From an uncultured Anaerolineae bacterium (GTDB lineage Bacteria > Chloroflexota > Anaerolineae > Aggregatilineales > Phototrophicaceae), in assembly GCA_937922795.1 (NCBI GenBank), contig CALAJK010000027.1, forward strand, positions 45,259 to 109,258: a stretch of DNA of 64,000 bases, written 5' to 3'. Under the pieces are notes generated by a model. That model was not told the origin of the DNA. It worked only from the letters and a program-made list of their open reading frames with translations, and did not search any database. The stretch's first letter is position 1, and each line of letters opens with the position of its first letter. Below are positions 29,599 to 38,306 of this stretch, piece after piece. The translations under genes and the position numbers were made by a program.

Positions 29599-31069
29599 GC
29601 CGGTGATTATCATCGGCGCGGGCATCGGCGGCCTGAGCGCCGCCATACGGCTGGCAGCGGCCGGCCAGCGCGTCATCGTGTTTGAGCAAAATCCGCTGGT
29701 CGGCGGCAAGATGAATGAAATTCGCACTGACGGCTTCCGCTGGGACACCGGCCCGTCGGTCATCACCATGCGCCACGTCCTGGAAGATTTATTCACCGCC
29801 GCTGGTCGTCGCCTGGACGATTATCTGACGCTCGTCCCGGTCGAACCGCTGACGCGCTATTTCTACCTGGACGGAACTGTGCTGGACGTAACTCGCGACT
29901 GGCCGCGCATGGCGGAGCAGATCGCGCGTCTGGACGAGCGCGACGTGGAAGGCTATCTCGCCTACCTGGCTTACGCTGCCCGGCTGCATCGCATCACCGG
30001 ACCCGTGTTCATCTACGACCGACCGCCAACGCCCGGCAGCCTGCTGCGCGTCTCGCCCGCGGATATGCGCCATGTGGACGCCTGGCGCACTATGGACGCC
30101 GCCATACGCGGTTTTGTGCGCTCGCCGCACCTGCGGCAGTTGCTGGGGCGCTTCGCCACCTACGTCGGCGCCAGCCCTTACCGTGCGCCGGCGACGCTGA
30201 ATGTCATCGCCCATGTCGAGCTCACCGGCGGCGTCTGGTATCCTCGCGGCGGCATCTACGCCATCGCCCGCGCGCTGGAGCGCCTGGCCAGGGAGTGCGG
30301 CGTCGAAATCCATACCGGCTGCAGGGTAGAGCAAATCATCGTACAGCAGGGCGCAGTTCAGGGCGTGAAGCTGGCCGGTGCGCAAACAGTGCCTGCCCGC
30401 GCCGTGATCGCCAATGTGGACGTGGCCACGGTGTACGAACGCCTGCTGCCCACGACACACACGTTGCGCTCGCCGCTGCGCCGTCTCAGCCGCGCTGAGC
30501 CGTCTTGCTCGGGCTTCATCCTGCTGTTGGGCGTCGAAGGCAGCCATCTTCAGCTCGCGCATCACAACATCTTTTTCTCCAGCGACTACCCGCGCGAGTT
30601 CGACGACATCTTCCGCCGCGGCCAACCGCCGGACGACCCCACCCTGTATGTGGCGATCACATCCAAAACCGACGCTGAAGATGCGCCGACTGGAAACGAA
30701 AACTGGTTCGTGCTGGTCAACGCGCCAGCGCTGGGGACGGCCTTCGATTGGGTGACGCGCGCCGCTAGCTACCGCGATCACGTGCTGGCGCGCCTAGCAG
30801 AGCGTGGCCTGGATGTGCGCCAGCGCATCCGGTCAGAACACATGCTCACGCCGCTCGATTTAGAACGGCTGACGGGAGCACGCCGCGGAGCCCTCTACGG
30901 TCTGTCTTCAAACAATCCTCTAGCCGCTTTCCGGCGTCCGCACAACCGGGCGCGCGACGTGCGCGGGTTGTACTTTGCCGGCGGCACTGCGCACCCCGGC
31001 GGCGGCGTGCCCATGGTGACGCTGTCAGGGGCGGCGGCGGCTCGCCTGCTGCTGGATGATCTGGCGTAG
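29591..31069 (+). CDS. CrtI-family carotenoid desaturase/isomerase (CrtD-like)
   Basis: 492 aa. FAD motif IIGAGIGGLSAAIRLAAAGQ and the C-terminal YFAGGTAHPGGGVPMVTLSG block. It diverges from the first CrtI and overlaps the glycosyltransferase by 8 nt. By analogy with Deinococcus and cyanobacteria it may be a 3',4'-desaturase of the hydrated end (CrtD); a ketolase-type activity (CrtO) is an alternative. It ends the operon, converging with the flippase gene. Confidence 0.85.
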   Translation: MAEPVIIIGAGIGGLSAAIRLAAAGQRVIVFEQNPLVGGKMNEIRTDGFRWDTGPSVITMRHVLEDLFTAAGRRLDDYLTLVPVEPLTRYFYLDGTVLDVTRDWPRMAEQIARLDERDVEGYLAYLAYAARLHRITGPVFIYDRPPTPGSLLRVSPADMRHVDAWRTMDAAIRGFVRSPHLRQLLGRFATYVGASPYRAPATLNVIAHVELTGGVWYPRGGIYAIARALERLARECGVEIHTGCRVEQIIVQQGAVQGVKLAGAQTVPARAVIANVDVATVYERLLPTTHTLRSPLRRLSRAEPSCSGFILLLGVEGSHLQLAHHNIFFSSDYPREFDDIFRRGQPPDDPTLYVAITSKTDAEDAPTGNENWFVLVNAPALGTAFDWVTRAASYRDHVLARLAERGLDVRQRIRSEHMLTPLDLERLTGARRGALYGLSSNNPLAAFRRPHNRARDVRGLYFAGGTAHPGGGVPMVTLSGAAAARLLLDDLA

Positions 31070-31087
31070 TCCGCGCCTATCTCCGGC

Positions 31088-32578
31088 TCAGGCGGCTGGT
31101 TTTAACCGCAGGCGGCGCTGAACTAGGCTGACAAACTGCTCGCGCTCTTCGGGTGAAAACACCCCCAGCAGCCATACCAGCGCCGGGTAGACGACCGCAG
31201 CAACGAGAATGATGAGGAGCAAATGCTGGTCTCGCATGGCATAAGCCAGAACGCCCATCATGCCTGCCGCGAGCGGAATGCGAATCAGCCGCTTCAACCC
31301 TAAGCCAGCGCCGAACGTGCGGCGGTACATCAGGTAGTACAGCGCTGCGCCCAGCATATCGGTGATTACGGTGGCGAAAGAAGCGCCAATGATGCCCAAT
31401 CTTGGCACTAGCAGCAGGTTCAGCCCCAGGTTGAAACCGCCCAGCGTGACATAGATGCGCGCGGCTGAGCCCTCGCGAGTGATCGAATTTGCAATCTGTC
31501 CACAAAACGAGTGGTACATGACGAACGGTAGATCCCAGACCAAGATGGCCAGCGCTACCGCCGCCGGCGCGATCTCCGGCTGATACAGAAAACCGACGAT
31601 GTGGCCGGCGGTCACCATCCCACCCACCGCTATTGGCAGCCCTAGAAACAGCAGCAGCTTCACCGACCGGTAGTACCAGGGCAAGATAGCCTGTGGATCA
31701 CGGGCATGCTCCCGCGCCAGCGTCGGCATGACCGCCTGACCAAAGCTGGAGTTCAATCCGTGCAGCGTGAGCACAAGATTGTAGGCGACGTTGTACAGGC
31801 CGACTTCATATTCGGTGACGTAGCTGCTGAGGATGATCGTGTCTACCCGGAAGGCGAACGACAGCGCCAGTTGTGTGAAACCGAACGGCAGCCCGGCTTT
31901 GATCACGCTCCACCACAGCGCCCGATTGATCCGGAAACGCAGCGGGCTGAGCTGGTTGCGCCGCACGAACCAAATCTGCAGCGCCATGACGATCGGCAGA
32001 TTGATGACGCCAGCGATCAGAATCCAATCAAAGCCCAACCCAAGCAGCAAAAACGCGCCGGAGAAGATCATCCACAGCACCTGCATCACCACGTTCAGCG
32101 CCGAGGCGATATCAATGCGTTCATTGCCGACCAGGATGCTGTTGAGCGGCGCGATGATGATCTGGAAGAAATACGTCAGACAGAAGATCAACATACCCCA
32201 GATGATTTCGCTGGAGTAGTTGGTAACGGCAACAGCCGTGCCAACGGTGATGGCCGTGCACAGAATAGCCAGCACTAACCGCAAAAAGACCGTATCCCAG
32301 AACAGTTCTTCCGTTCGGCGGGCATCGCGGGCGATCTCGCGCGCCAGATACTGGGTGATCCCCAAGTCACCGATGACCGAAAACAGTCCTGTCCAGGCCA
32401 ATACGATCCAATACTGGCCGAACTGTTCTCCACCCAATGTGCGGACGATCAGCACACTGAACAGGAAATTCGCGCCCTTCAGCGCGAACTGTGCTCCGAT
32501 GCCCCAAATGGTGTTGCGGGCGATCATGCGCACAGCGCTGCGCTGGGGTTGGGCTGATGCAGCGTTTTCGTCAGACAT
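31088..32578 (-). CDS. Polysaccharide biosynthesis flippase (Wzx/MATE-like)
   Basis: 496 aa with about 12-14 hydrophobic helices. The N-terminal IARNTIWGIGAQFALKGANF followed by VLIVRTLGGEQFGQYWIVLA is typical of oligosaccharide flippases of the MOP superfamily. It moves lipid-linked glycan across the membrane. It is followed on the same strand by the GT4 gene upstream, suggesting a surface-glycan cluster. Confidence 0.9.
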   Translation of the reverse strand: MSDENAASAQPQRSAVRMIARNTIWGIGAQFALKGANFLFSVLIVRTLGGEQFGQYWIVLAWTGLFSVIGDLGITQYLAREIARDARRTEELFWDTVFLRLVLAILCTAITVGTAVAVTNYSSEIIWGMLIFCLTYFFQIIIAPLNSILVGNERIDIASALNVVMQVLWMIFSGAFLLLGLGFDWILIAGVINLPIVMALQIWFVRRNQLSPLRFRINRALWWSVIKAGLPFGFTQLALSFAFRVDTIILSSYVTEYEVGLYNVAYNLVLTLHGLNSSFGQAVMPTLAREHARDPQAILPWYYRSVKLLLFLGLPIAVGGMVTAGHIVGFLYQPEIAPAAVALAILVWDLPFVMYHSFCGQIANSITREGSAARIYVTLGGFNLGLNLLLVPRLGIIGASFATVITDMLGAALYYLMYRRTFGAGLGLKRLIRIPLAAGMMGVLAYAMRDQHLLLIILVAAVVYPALVWLLGVFSPEEREQFVSLVQRRLRLKPAA

Positions 32579-32704
32579 TATTTCCTCACATAAAAGAGGA
32601 GTTCACATTAAACTCGAACCCCTCTGGCACACTCTAGCGCGAATCCCCTAACACGCGGCTAACGCCCTGACCGACATACAGCGCCTAGTGCGTCGACCAC
32701 GACA

Positions 32705-33841
32705 TCAGGCCATTTTGCTCAAACGAGCCTGCTCATAACAAGCTAACACGCGGCGCGCCGTTTTGTCCCAGGTGAACTGCGCCGCGCGCGCGTAGCCCAA
32801 CTCGCGCAAGCGAGCTGCTTCAACTTCATCTGTCAGCACCCGTTCGATAGAACTCGCAAAACCCTCAATGTCATCTACATCGTGCAAGAGCGCCGCCTCG
32901 CCAGCCACTTCAGGGATAGAGCCTCGATCCGATGCGATGACCGGAGCGCCGCAGGTCATCGCCTCCAGCAGTGGAATGCCCAACCCTTCAATCCATGAGG
33001 GAAACACAAAGGCGCTGGCCAGGCTGTACAGCACCATCAAATCTTCGTTGCTCGGACGAACGAGAAGCCGCGCGAAGCCCGCACACTGAGCAGCCAGCAC
33101 TTCTTGCGGGGGAGACGGCGTGCGCGAAAAGAACACGATCTGAAAACGCTGTTTCAGCGCATCGGGTAGACGCTCCCACGCTCGTGTCAGCACGCTCGGG
33201 TTTTTGATCGCATCCGCCAGCACGAACGGGCGCTCAAGGCCATAGCGCTGTTTAACCGCATTCAATGTATCAGAATCTTCGATGCGCTTAAACCGGGGCG
33301 AAGGACCATTGATGATCGCCACTACCCGATCAGCCTGGAAATCTCCATGCTCCAGGATTTTGCTGCGGGAATATTCGGATACAGTCAAGATCATACTAGC
33401 ACGTTTCACCGCCTGGGTGGTCATCACATGCAGATAGGTCATCATGAGCATGGTGGACAGGCGCTTTGGATGTCCACGCAGGATCTCGCGAAGCGGCAGA
33501 ATATTGATCTGATCGTGCAAGGTGATCACCGTTGGACAGCCTGCGGGTGCGAAGCCGTAGTTAGCAGGAAAGTGCATGACATCTACGCCATCCTTGGCAA
33601 TCGCGCGGAGCATGAACAGGTCATGATATACGCTTGAAAGCGGACTTCGATAGCGGAGGAAGCGCACACTGACGTTCTTCGGCAGTCCCGTTAGCTCAAA
33701 AGGTTTTTTGGTATCCGCGTACAGAACGAACTCGCGTGAAGCGCCAACCTCGACCAGCGACTCGATCAGCCAGGCGATGTGATTGTGCACGCCCCCCACC
33801 AACCCATGTGACAGATAACGCGCATCAATCCCTATTCGCAT
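32705..33841 (-). CDS. Family 4 glycosyltransferase
   Basis: 378 aa, GT-B fold. The N-terminal domain begins IGIDARYLSHGLVGGVHNHI; the C-terminal nucleotide-sugar site has PSWIEGLGIPLLEAMTCGAP and VIASDRGSIPEVAGEAALL with the usual acidic/EX7E elements. Probably adds a sugar to a surface glycan intermediate with the adjacent flippase. Start ATG 33841. Confidence 0.9.
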   Translation of the reverse strand: MRIGIDARYLSHGLVGGVHNHIAWLIESLVEVGASREFVLYADTKKPFELTGLPKNVSVRFLRYRSPLSSVYHDLFMLRAIAKDGVDVMHFPANYGFAPAGCPTVITLHDQINILPLREILRGHPKRLSTMLMMTYLHVMTTQAVKRASMILTVSEYSRSKILEHGDFQADRVVAIINGPSPRFKRIEDSDTLNAVKQRYGLERPFVLADAIKNPSVLTRAWERLPDALKQRFQIVFFSRTPSPPQEVLAAQCAGFARLLVRPSNEDLMVLYSLASAFVFPSWIEGLGIPLLEAMTCGAPVIASDRGSIPEVAGEAALLHDVDDIEGFASSIERVLTDEVEAARLRELGYARAAQFTWDKTARRVLACYEQARLSKMA

Positions 33842-33960
33842 ACAGCTTTTTCTCCACTGGTTTCATACATAATGACCTATCGACGCAGAATTACAGTGTA
33901 TCATGGACTCAAACCAGTGAGAACAGCTAACGAACCAAGCACTGCTCGCCCCCCTCGATC

Positions 33961-33990
33961 TTGACATTCTTATCAGCCCAACCCTATAAT
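33961..33990 (+). promoter_or_regulatory. Consensus sigma-70 promoter for rpmF
   Basis: TTGACA (33961-33966), an 18-nt spacer and TATAAT (33985-33990): both hexamers match consensus exactly. The start site would be near 33997, about 50 nt before rpmF. One of the best promoters in the window. Confidence 0.88.
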
Positions 33991-34048
33991 GCCCGCACTT
34001 TGTTAGCTATTGATCCGGCACAGCCGGTATGTTGAGGAGAACAGGCCT

Positions 34049-34231
34049 GTGGGTCCCCTGCCAAAGCGTAAACACTCCCGCGCGCGCCGGAACAAACGCC
34101 GTTCCCACGATGCGCTGACGCCCAATCACCTGGTCATCTGCGAGAGCTGCGGCGAATACCATGTTGCGCACCGCGTCTGCCCCAAGTGTGGTACTTACAA
34201 AGGTGAGACGGTCATCGAAGTCGAAGATTGA
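34049..34231 (+). CDS. rpmF: 50S ribosomal protein L32
   Basis: 60 aa. The start is GTG 34049 with GAGGAGA 8 nt upstream; the translated beginning aligns with the canonical VPKRK-type start, here GPLPKRKHSRARRNKRRS. Two CxxC pairs (CESC and CPKC) form the zinc ribbon. Located before fabD, as in many bacteria where rpmF sits beside fatty-acid genes. Confidence 0.95.
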   Translation: MGPLPKRKHSRARRNKRRSHDALTPNHLVICESCGEYHVAHRVCPKCGTYKGETVIEVED

Positions 34232-34255
34232 GCCGCTTAAGCGAGCTGCAGCAGA

Positions 34256-34286
34256 GCCGCACCGCGCCCCGGGCGGCTTTTGTTTT
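34256..34286 (+). terminator. Possible attenuator between rpmF and fabD
   Basis: GCCGC (34256-34260) can pair with GCGGC (34273-34277), or CCGC (34262-34265) with GCGG (34273-34276), followed by TTTTGTTTT. The stem is short. It may partly end rpmF transcripts while read-through feeds fabD. Confidence 0.45.
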
Positions 34287-34308
34287 GCCAGCAGAAAAGG
34301 AATAGTTC

Positions 34309-35262
34309 GTGGATTGGTCAAAGACAGCTTTTGTTTTTCCTGGCCAGGGTTCGCAAGTCGTAGGGATGGGCAGGGATTTAGTCGATGCTTATCCCGCTGC
34401 CCGTGAAACGTTTGAGCAGGCAGACGATCTGCTGGGCTTCAAACTGTCCGCGCTGTGCTTCGACGGACCCGAAAACGATCTGAACGATACCATCAATACA
34501 CAGCCGGCCTTGTACACCTACGGGATCGCCACCCTACGCGCGCTGCAAGCCGAACTTCCCCAGGCTGTCGCGGCATTCGCCGCCGGTCACAGCCTGGGCG
34601 AATTCACCGCGCTGACGGCCGCTGGGGCGCTTTCGTTCGAGGACGGCCTACGGCTGGTACGGGAGCGCGGTCGGCTGATGAAAGAGGCCGGCGAGCGCAG
34701 CCCCGGCGCGATGGCCGCCCTGCTCGGTCTGGATGCCGGTCCTGCCCAAGAACTATGCGCGCGCGCTCAGGCGCAAACCGGCGGCGTGCTGGTTCTGGCC
34801 AACGACAACTGCCCCGGTCAGATCGTCATCTCCGGGGACGACGCGGCTATCGAGGCCGCCCTGGCGCTGGCCAAAGAAACAGGCGCCAAGAAGGCGGTCA
34901 AACTGGCGGTGAGCATCGCCGCTCATTCGCCGCTGATGGAACCGGCAGCGGCTGCTTTCCAGGAAGCGCTGGCCGCTGTGACGATCCACGCCCCACGCAT
35001 ACCGGTCTACGCCAATGTTAGCGCTGCTTCCCTGACCAGCGCGGATCAAATCCGTGAGGAACTGGCGCAGCAGCTCACCCACTCGGTTCGCTGGACTGAA
35101 TCGGTGCGGGCGATGATCGCCGCGGGCGCTCACTGGTTCCTCGAATTAGGACCCAAAGATGTGCTGACCGCCCTGCTCAAGCGCATTGATCGCGCTGGCT
35201 CAGGCGTAGCGTTGAACTCAGCTGCTGCTTTGCAGGCGTTTGTAGCCGGTCAGGTAGACTGA
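34309..35262 (+). CDS. fabD: Malonyl-CoA:ACP transacylase
   Basis: 317 aa, GTG start with AAGGAA 6 nt upstream. It contains FVFPGQGSQ, the nucleophile elbow GHSLGEFTAL (Ser), and the His of the IAAHSPLMEPA block. It loads malonate onto acyl carrier protein for fatty-acid synthesis. The 3' end overlaps the convergent WbqC-like gene by 13 bp. No other fab genes follow. Confidence 0.94.
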   Translation: MDWSKTAFVFPGQGSQVVGMGRDLVDAYPAARETFEQADDLLGFKLSALCFDGPENDLNDTINTQPALYTYGIATLRALQAELPQAVAAFAAGHSLGEFTALTAAGALSFEDGLRLVRERGRLMKEAGERSPGAMAALLGLDAGPAQELCARAQAQTGGVLVLANDNCPGQIVISGDDAAIEAALALAKETGAKKAVKLAVSIAAHSPLMEPAAAAFQEALAAVTIHAPRIPVYANVSAASLTSADQIREELAQQLTHSVRWTESVRAMIAAGAHWFLELGPKDVLTALLKRIDRAGSGVALNSAAALQAFVAGQVD

Positions 35263-36011
35263 TCGCCGCTCGGCGGCACGCTGCCGAAGCTCTTCATAAA
35301 ACGCGTCGCATTCGGCCCCTCGTTGAAGATCAGGTCAAGGATGGTGACTGCGTGCTCAAACGGGGGATATAACTGGCGGTACTCTGGGTAGCCGCTATAG
35401 TCCATGTACTCCACCCGCATGTTGACCGCCTCGAACTGCGCCTCGTCCAGGTAGGCTTTGGCCGACGGCCCAGACAGATAGACGGTGGCTCCTACCTGCA
35501 AACACAATCCTAATACGCGCTCCGTCTTGCCATCCAACAGCTCATAGTCATGCGACCAGGTGAGCGGCGTACGGATGCCCAGCAGGTCACAAATGGCCCT
35601 CAGGAAGCGATAGTTGATCTGGCTGAGGAACGTCTCTTCTTCTGAGACGGTCAGATACAGCTCCTCAAAAAATGGCGCGTACTGGTCGAAAAAAGCTGCC
35701 CGCCCATAGGTATGACGGAGCGTCTTCCAGTGCTCGCGTCCCCAGCGTTTATCCATGACTTCCGTTTCGCTGATCCGCTGATGGTACAGCCCTTTGACCT
35801 TGACGGGTATCGTCAGCCACATCACACCGTGCGGCGTTTTGATCTTGTTGCGGTTGCGCCAATCGCGCCGGGTATACTGGGCCTCATCAAACAAAATGAA
35901 CTCATCCGACATATTGATGATGTCGAAATACCCCTTCCAGGGGATATAATTCGACTGGATGATGGCGACGACTTTCTCTGGCCGATTTGACGCTGACTGT
36001 GTGCTGACCAT
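35250..36011 (-). CDS. WbqC-like family protein
   Basis: 253 aa. The N-terminus VVAIIQSNYIPWKGYFDIIN and the segment DEAQYTRRDWRNRNKIKTP match WbqC-like proteins found in O-antigen and glycan clusters; some relatives are thought to act in sugar or amino-sugar modification. The C-terminal half contains a YLSGPSAKAYLD block. Adjacent to glycosyltransferases, consistent with glycan work. Overlaps fabD at the 3' end. Confidence 0.85.
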   Translation of the reverse strand: MVSTQSASNRPEKVVAIIQSNYIPWKGYFDIINMSDEFILFDEAQYTRRDWRNRNKIKTPHGVMWLTIPVKVKGLYHQRISETEVMDKRWGREHWKTLRHTYGRAAFFDQYAPFFEELYLTVSEEETFLSQINYRFLRAICDLLGIRTPLTWSHDYELLDGKTERVLGLCLQVGATVYLSGPSAKAYLDEAQFEAVNMRVEYMDYSGYPEYRQLYPPFEHAVTILDLIFNEGPNATRFMKSFGSVPPSGDQST

Positions 36012-36181
36012 ATGTTAGTTAGTCCGATTGGGAAGGTCTCAAGCCTTCGGATATACTTTCCCAGGTTAGAGTGAATGAAGAGACATTGAACTGCATCAAA
36101 GTGTAGCTTCCTCTCCAATTGTAACCGAGATCGATAAGTGGACCGTAGAGATTCTCAAGTGGATAGAGCGATCGGAACGGT

Positions 36182-37153
36182 ATGAAACTCTCGATTGTCA
36201 CCACCCTGTATTACTCAGCCCCGTACATTCAAGAATTCTACCAACGCGTCTGCCGCGCCGCATCTAGCATCACCGACGACTACGAAATCATCTTCGTCAA
36301 TGATGGCTCGCCCGACTCTTCACTGGAGCTAGCCCGCCAGATCATAGCCGCCGATCCCCGCGTCTTGGTCGTTGATCTATCACGCAATTTCGGCCACCAC
36401 AAAGCGATCATGACCGGCTTGGCATATGCCAGCGGCGATCTGGTCTTTCTGGTGGATGTCGACCTGGAAGAGCCGCCCGAACTGCTCATCGAATTCTTTG
36501 AAACGATGCAGCAGACCGAGGCCGATGTCGTCTATGGCGTCCAGAGCCGCCGTGACGGTTCCTGGTTCCGGCGCATCTCCGGCAAAATCTACTACAGCCT
36601 GTACAACTGGCTGTCCCAGGTTCAGGTTCCACATGATACCCTCATTGCCCGCCTGATGACGCGCCGCTACGTGCAGCGGCTGATCGAACACCGTGAGCAT
36701 CTCTTCGCCATTGACGGCTTGTGGGAAATCACAGGCTTTTACCAAGTCCCGGTCGCGGTGGACAAACACTACAAGGGCTCGACGACCTACAGCCTCGCCA
36801 AACGTGTGGCGCTGGCGGTGTCCGGCATCACTGCGTTCAGCAACAAACCGTTGATCTACATCGCCTATCTGGGGATCATCATGACTATCCCCTCCGGCCT
36901 GCTCATCATCTATCTTCTGTTCCAGTATCTGTTAGGCATTACCGACGTGGACGGCTGGACTTCGCTGATCGTCTCGGTTTGGTTTCTGGGCGGTTTAATC
37001 ATTTTCTTAATGGGCATCATCGCGGTATACCTGTCCGTGATCTTCATCGAAGTCAAAGGTCGCCCCTATACCATCGTTCGAGATATTTATCGCCATCTGC
37101 CCGACAAGCCCATATCCCAGCAGACCGCGCACGATTCAATCACACATCCCTAA
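36182..37153 (+). CDS. Family 2 glycosyltransferase, GtrB/DPM1-like
   Basis: 323 aa. The cytoplasmic GT-A domain shows LSIVTTLYYSAPYIQEFYQR, VNDGSPDSS and the DVDLEEPP metal motif. Two C-terminal membrane helices (around residues 225-295) follow. Such enzymes transfer sugar to polyprenyl phosphate for later flipping. It starts a plus-strand group with a methyltransferase, a small EamA-like protein and a GT-C-like membrane protein. Confidence 0.88.
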   Translation: MKLSIVTTLYYSAPYIQEFYQRVCRAASSITDDYEIIFVNDGSPDSSLELARQIIAADPRVLVVDLSRNFGHHKAIMTGLAYASGDLVFLVDVDLEEPPELLIEFFETMQQTEADVVYGVQSRRDGSWFRRISGKIYYSLYNWLSQVQVPHDTLIARLMTRRYVQRLIEHREHLFAIDGLWEITGFYQVPVAVDKHYKGSTTYSLAKRVALAVSGITAFSNKPLIYIAYLGIIMTIPSGLLIIYLLFQYLLGITDVDGWTSLIVSVWFLGGLIIFLMGIIAVYLSVIFIEVKGRPYTIVRDIYRHLPDKPISQQTAHDSITHP

Positions 37154-37181
37154 TTACCGGTTAAACGCACAAGGACTGCAT

Positions 37182-37817
37182 ATGCCATCCGTTGAAGATA
37201 CGCTCAAAAACCTCAAGGACTTCTTCCGTGAACAGATCCAGACCTATGGCCCAACTGCCAAAGGTGTCGATTGGAAATCAGAGGAAGCTCAGTTCATTCG
37301 ATTTGAGCAGCTCCTCAAGATTCATCCTGACCCTTCACAATCATTCTCGCTCCTCGATTACGGCAGCGGTTACGGCGCGCTGCTGGACTACATGCTGCGG
37401 CGTGGATTGAAAGTTACCTACACGGGTTTCGACATGAATGAAGCGGCGGTCGCGGAAGGGCAGCGATTGTTTGCAGATAAGGGTGAGTTTCACTTCACCA
37501 CTGACGAATCCAGCCTGCAACCGGCCGACTATGTCATCGCCAGCGGCGTGTTCAACATGCGGTTAGATACTCCTCTGCCGGAATGGGAGGCCTACGTCTT
37601 GGCGACTATTGACAAGCTGTGGGCGCTGTGCCGGCAGGGTCTAGCGTTCAACTCTCTGACCAGCTATTCTGATCCTGATAAGATGCGCCCTGATCTTTAC
37701 TACGCCAATCCGTGCTTTCTGTTCGACTACTGCAAAACGCGGCTGTCGCGCCAGGTCGCTTTGCTGCACGACTACGGCATCTACGATTTCACCATCCTGG
37801 TGCGCCGGGAGGCCTGA
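37182..37817 (+). CDS. SAM-dependent methyltransferase
   Basis: 211 aa. The Rossmann glycine motif LLDYGSGYGALLDYML and the acidic FDMNEAAV fit class I methyltransferases, with a later DYVIASGVFNMRLD segment. Likely modifies a sugar or lipid intermediate in this cluster; substrate unknown. It begins 28 nt after the glycosyltransferase. Confidence 0.8.
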   Translation: MPSVEDTLKNLKDFFREQIQTYGPTAKGVDWKSEEAQFIRFEQLLKIHPDPSQSFSLLDYGSGYGALLDYMLRRGLKVTYTGFDMNEAAVAEGQRLFADKGEFHFTTDESSLQPADYVIASGVFNMRLDTPLPEWEAYVLATIDKLWALCRQGLAFNSLTSYSDPDKMRPDLYYANPCFLFDYCKTRLSRQVALLHDYGIYDFTILVRREA

Positions 37818-37819
37818 CT

Positions 37820-38221
37820 GTGGACAGTGCACGACAAAAGGCTGGCTCAATGCTCAGCGGGTTCTTCTTCATAGCGCTCACGATCGGCCTGACAGTATAT
37901 GGTCAGTTAGTGTTCAAGTGGCAGGTTGATCTCGCCGGCCAGGTGCCCTCTGGACTGACCGAACAAATTGGCTTCATCCTGCGGCTGCTGCTTAATCCCT
38001 GGGTCATCAGCAGCTTCGCCGCCGCCTTTCTCGGCTCGCTCACCTGGATGGGCGCGCTGACACAGTTCGATCTCAGCTTCGCCTACCCGTTCATGAGCCT
38101 GGCCTACGTCGTGGTGATGGTCTTTTCCTACTGGCTCTTCAACGAGCCGCTGACCGCACCCAAAGTCATCGGCACGCTGGTGGTCATCTTCGGACTGTTC
38201 ATCATCACGCGGCCCGGATGA
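37820..38221 (+). CDS. EamA/SMR-like small membrane transporter
   Basis: About 133 aa, four hydrophobic helices. Start GTG 37820 with GGGAGG 8 nt upstream; ATG 37850 is an alternative. The C-terminal LSFAYPFMSLAYVVVMVFSY followed by LTAPKVIGTLVVIFGLFII resembles half-size EamA/EmrE-type proteins such as ArnE/ArnF, which flip lipid-linked sugars. That would pair well with the upstream GtrB-like enzyme. Confidence 0.8.
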   Translation: MDSARQKAGSMLSGFFFIALTIGLTVYGQLVFKWQVDLAGQVPSGLTEQIGFILRLLLNPWVISSFAAAFLGSLTWMGALTQFDLSFAYPFMSLAYVVVMVFSYWLFNEPLTAPKVIGTLVVIFGLFIITRPG

Positions 38222-38306
38222 AGCATAAGCTGCGGTAAACACGGCTGTATTGCATTCGAGTAGAAATAACGAGAGACACTGTCACAGTCATAAACGAGGT
38301 CTCGTG

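Noticed and set aside
29789..30781. 330-aa minus-strand reading frame
   Set aside because: Antisense to the second crtI-like gene, which has clear family motifs; no motif on the opposite strand.
36012..36181. tRNA-like fold in the wbqC/glycosyltransferase gap
   Set aside because: No T-loop consensus or acceptor-stem pairing; the gap is a simple divergent control region with no clear promoter by eye.
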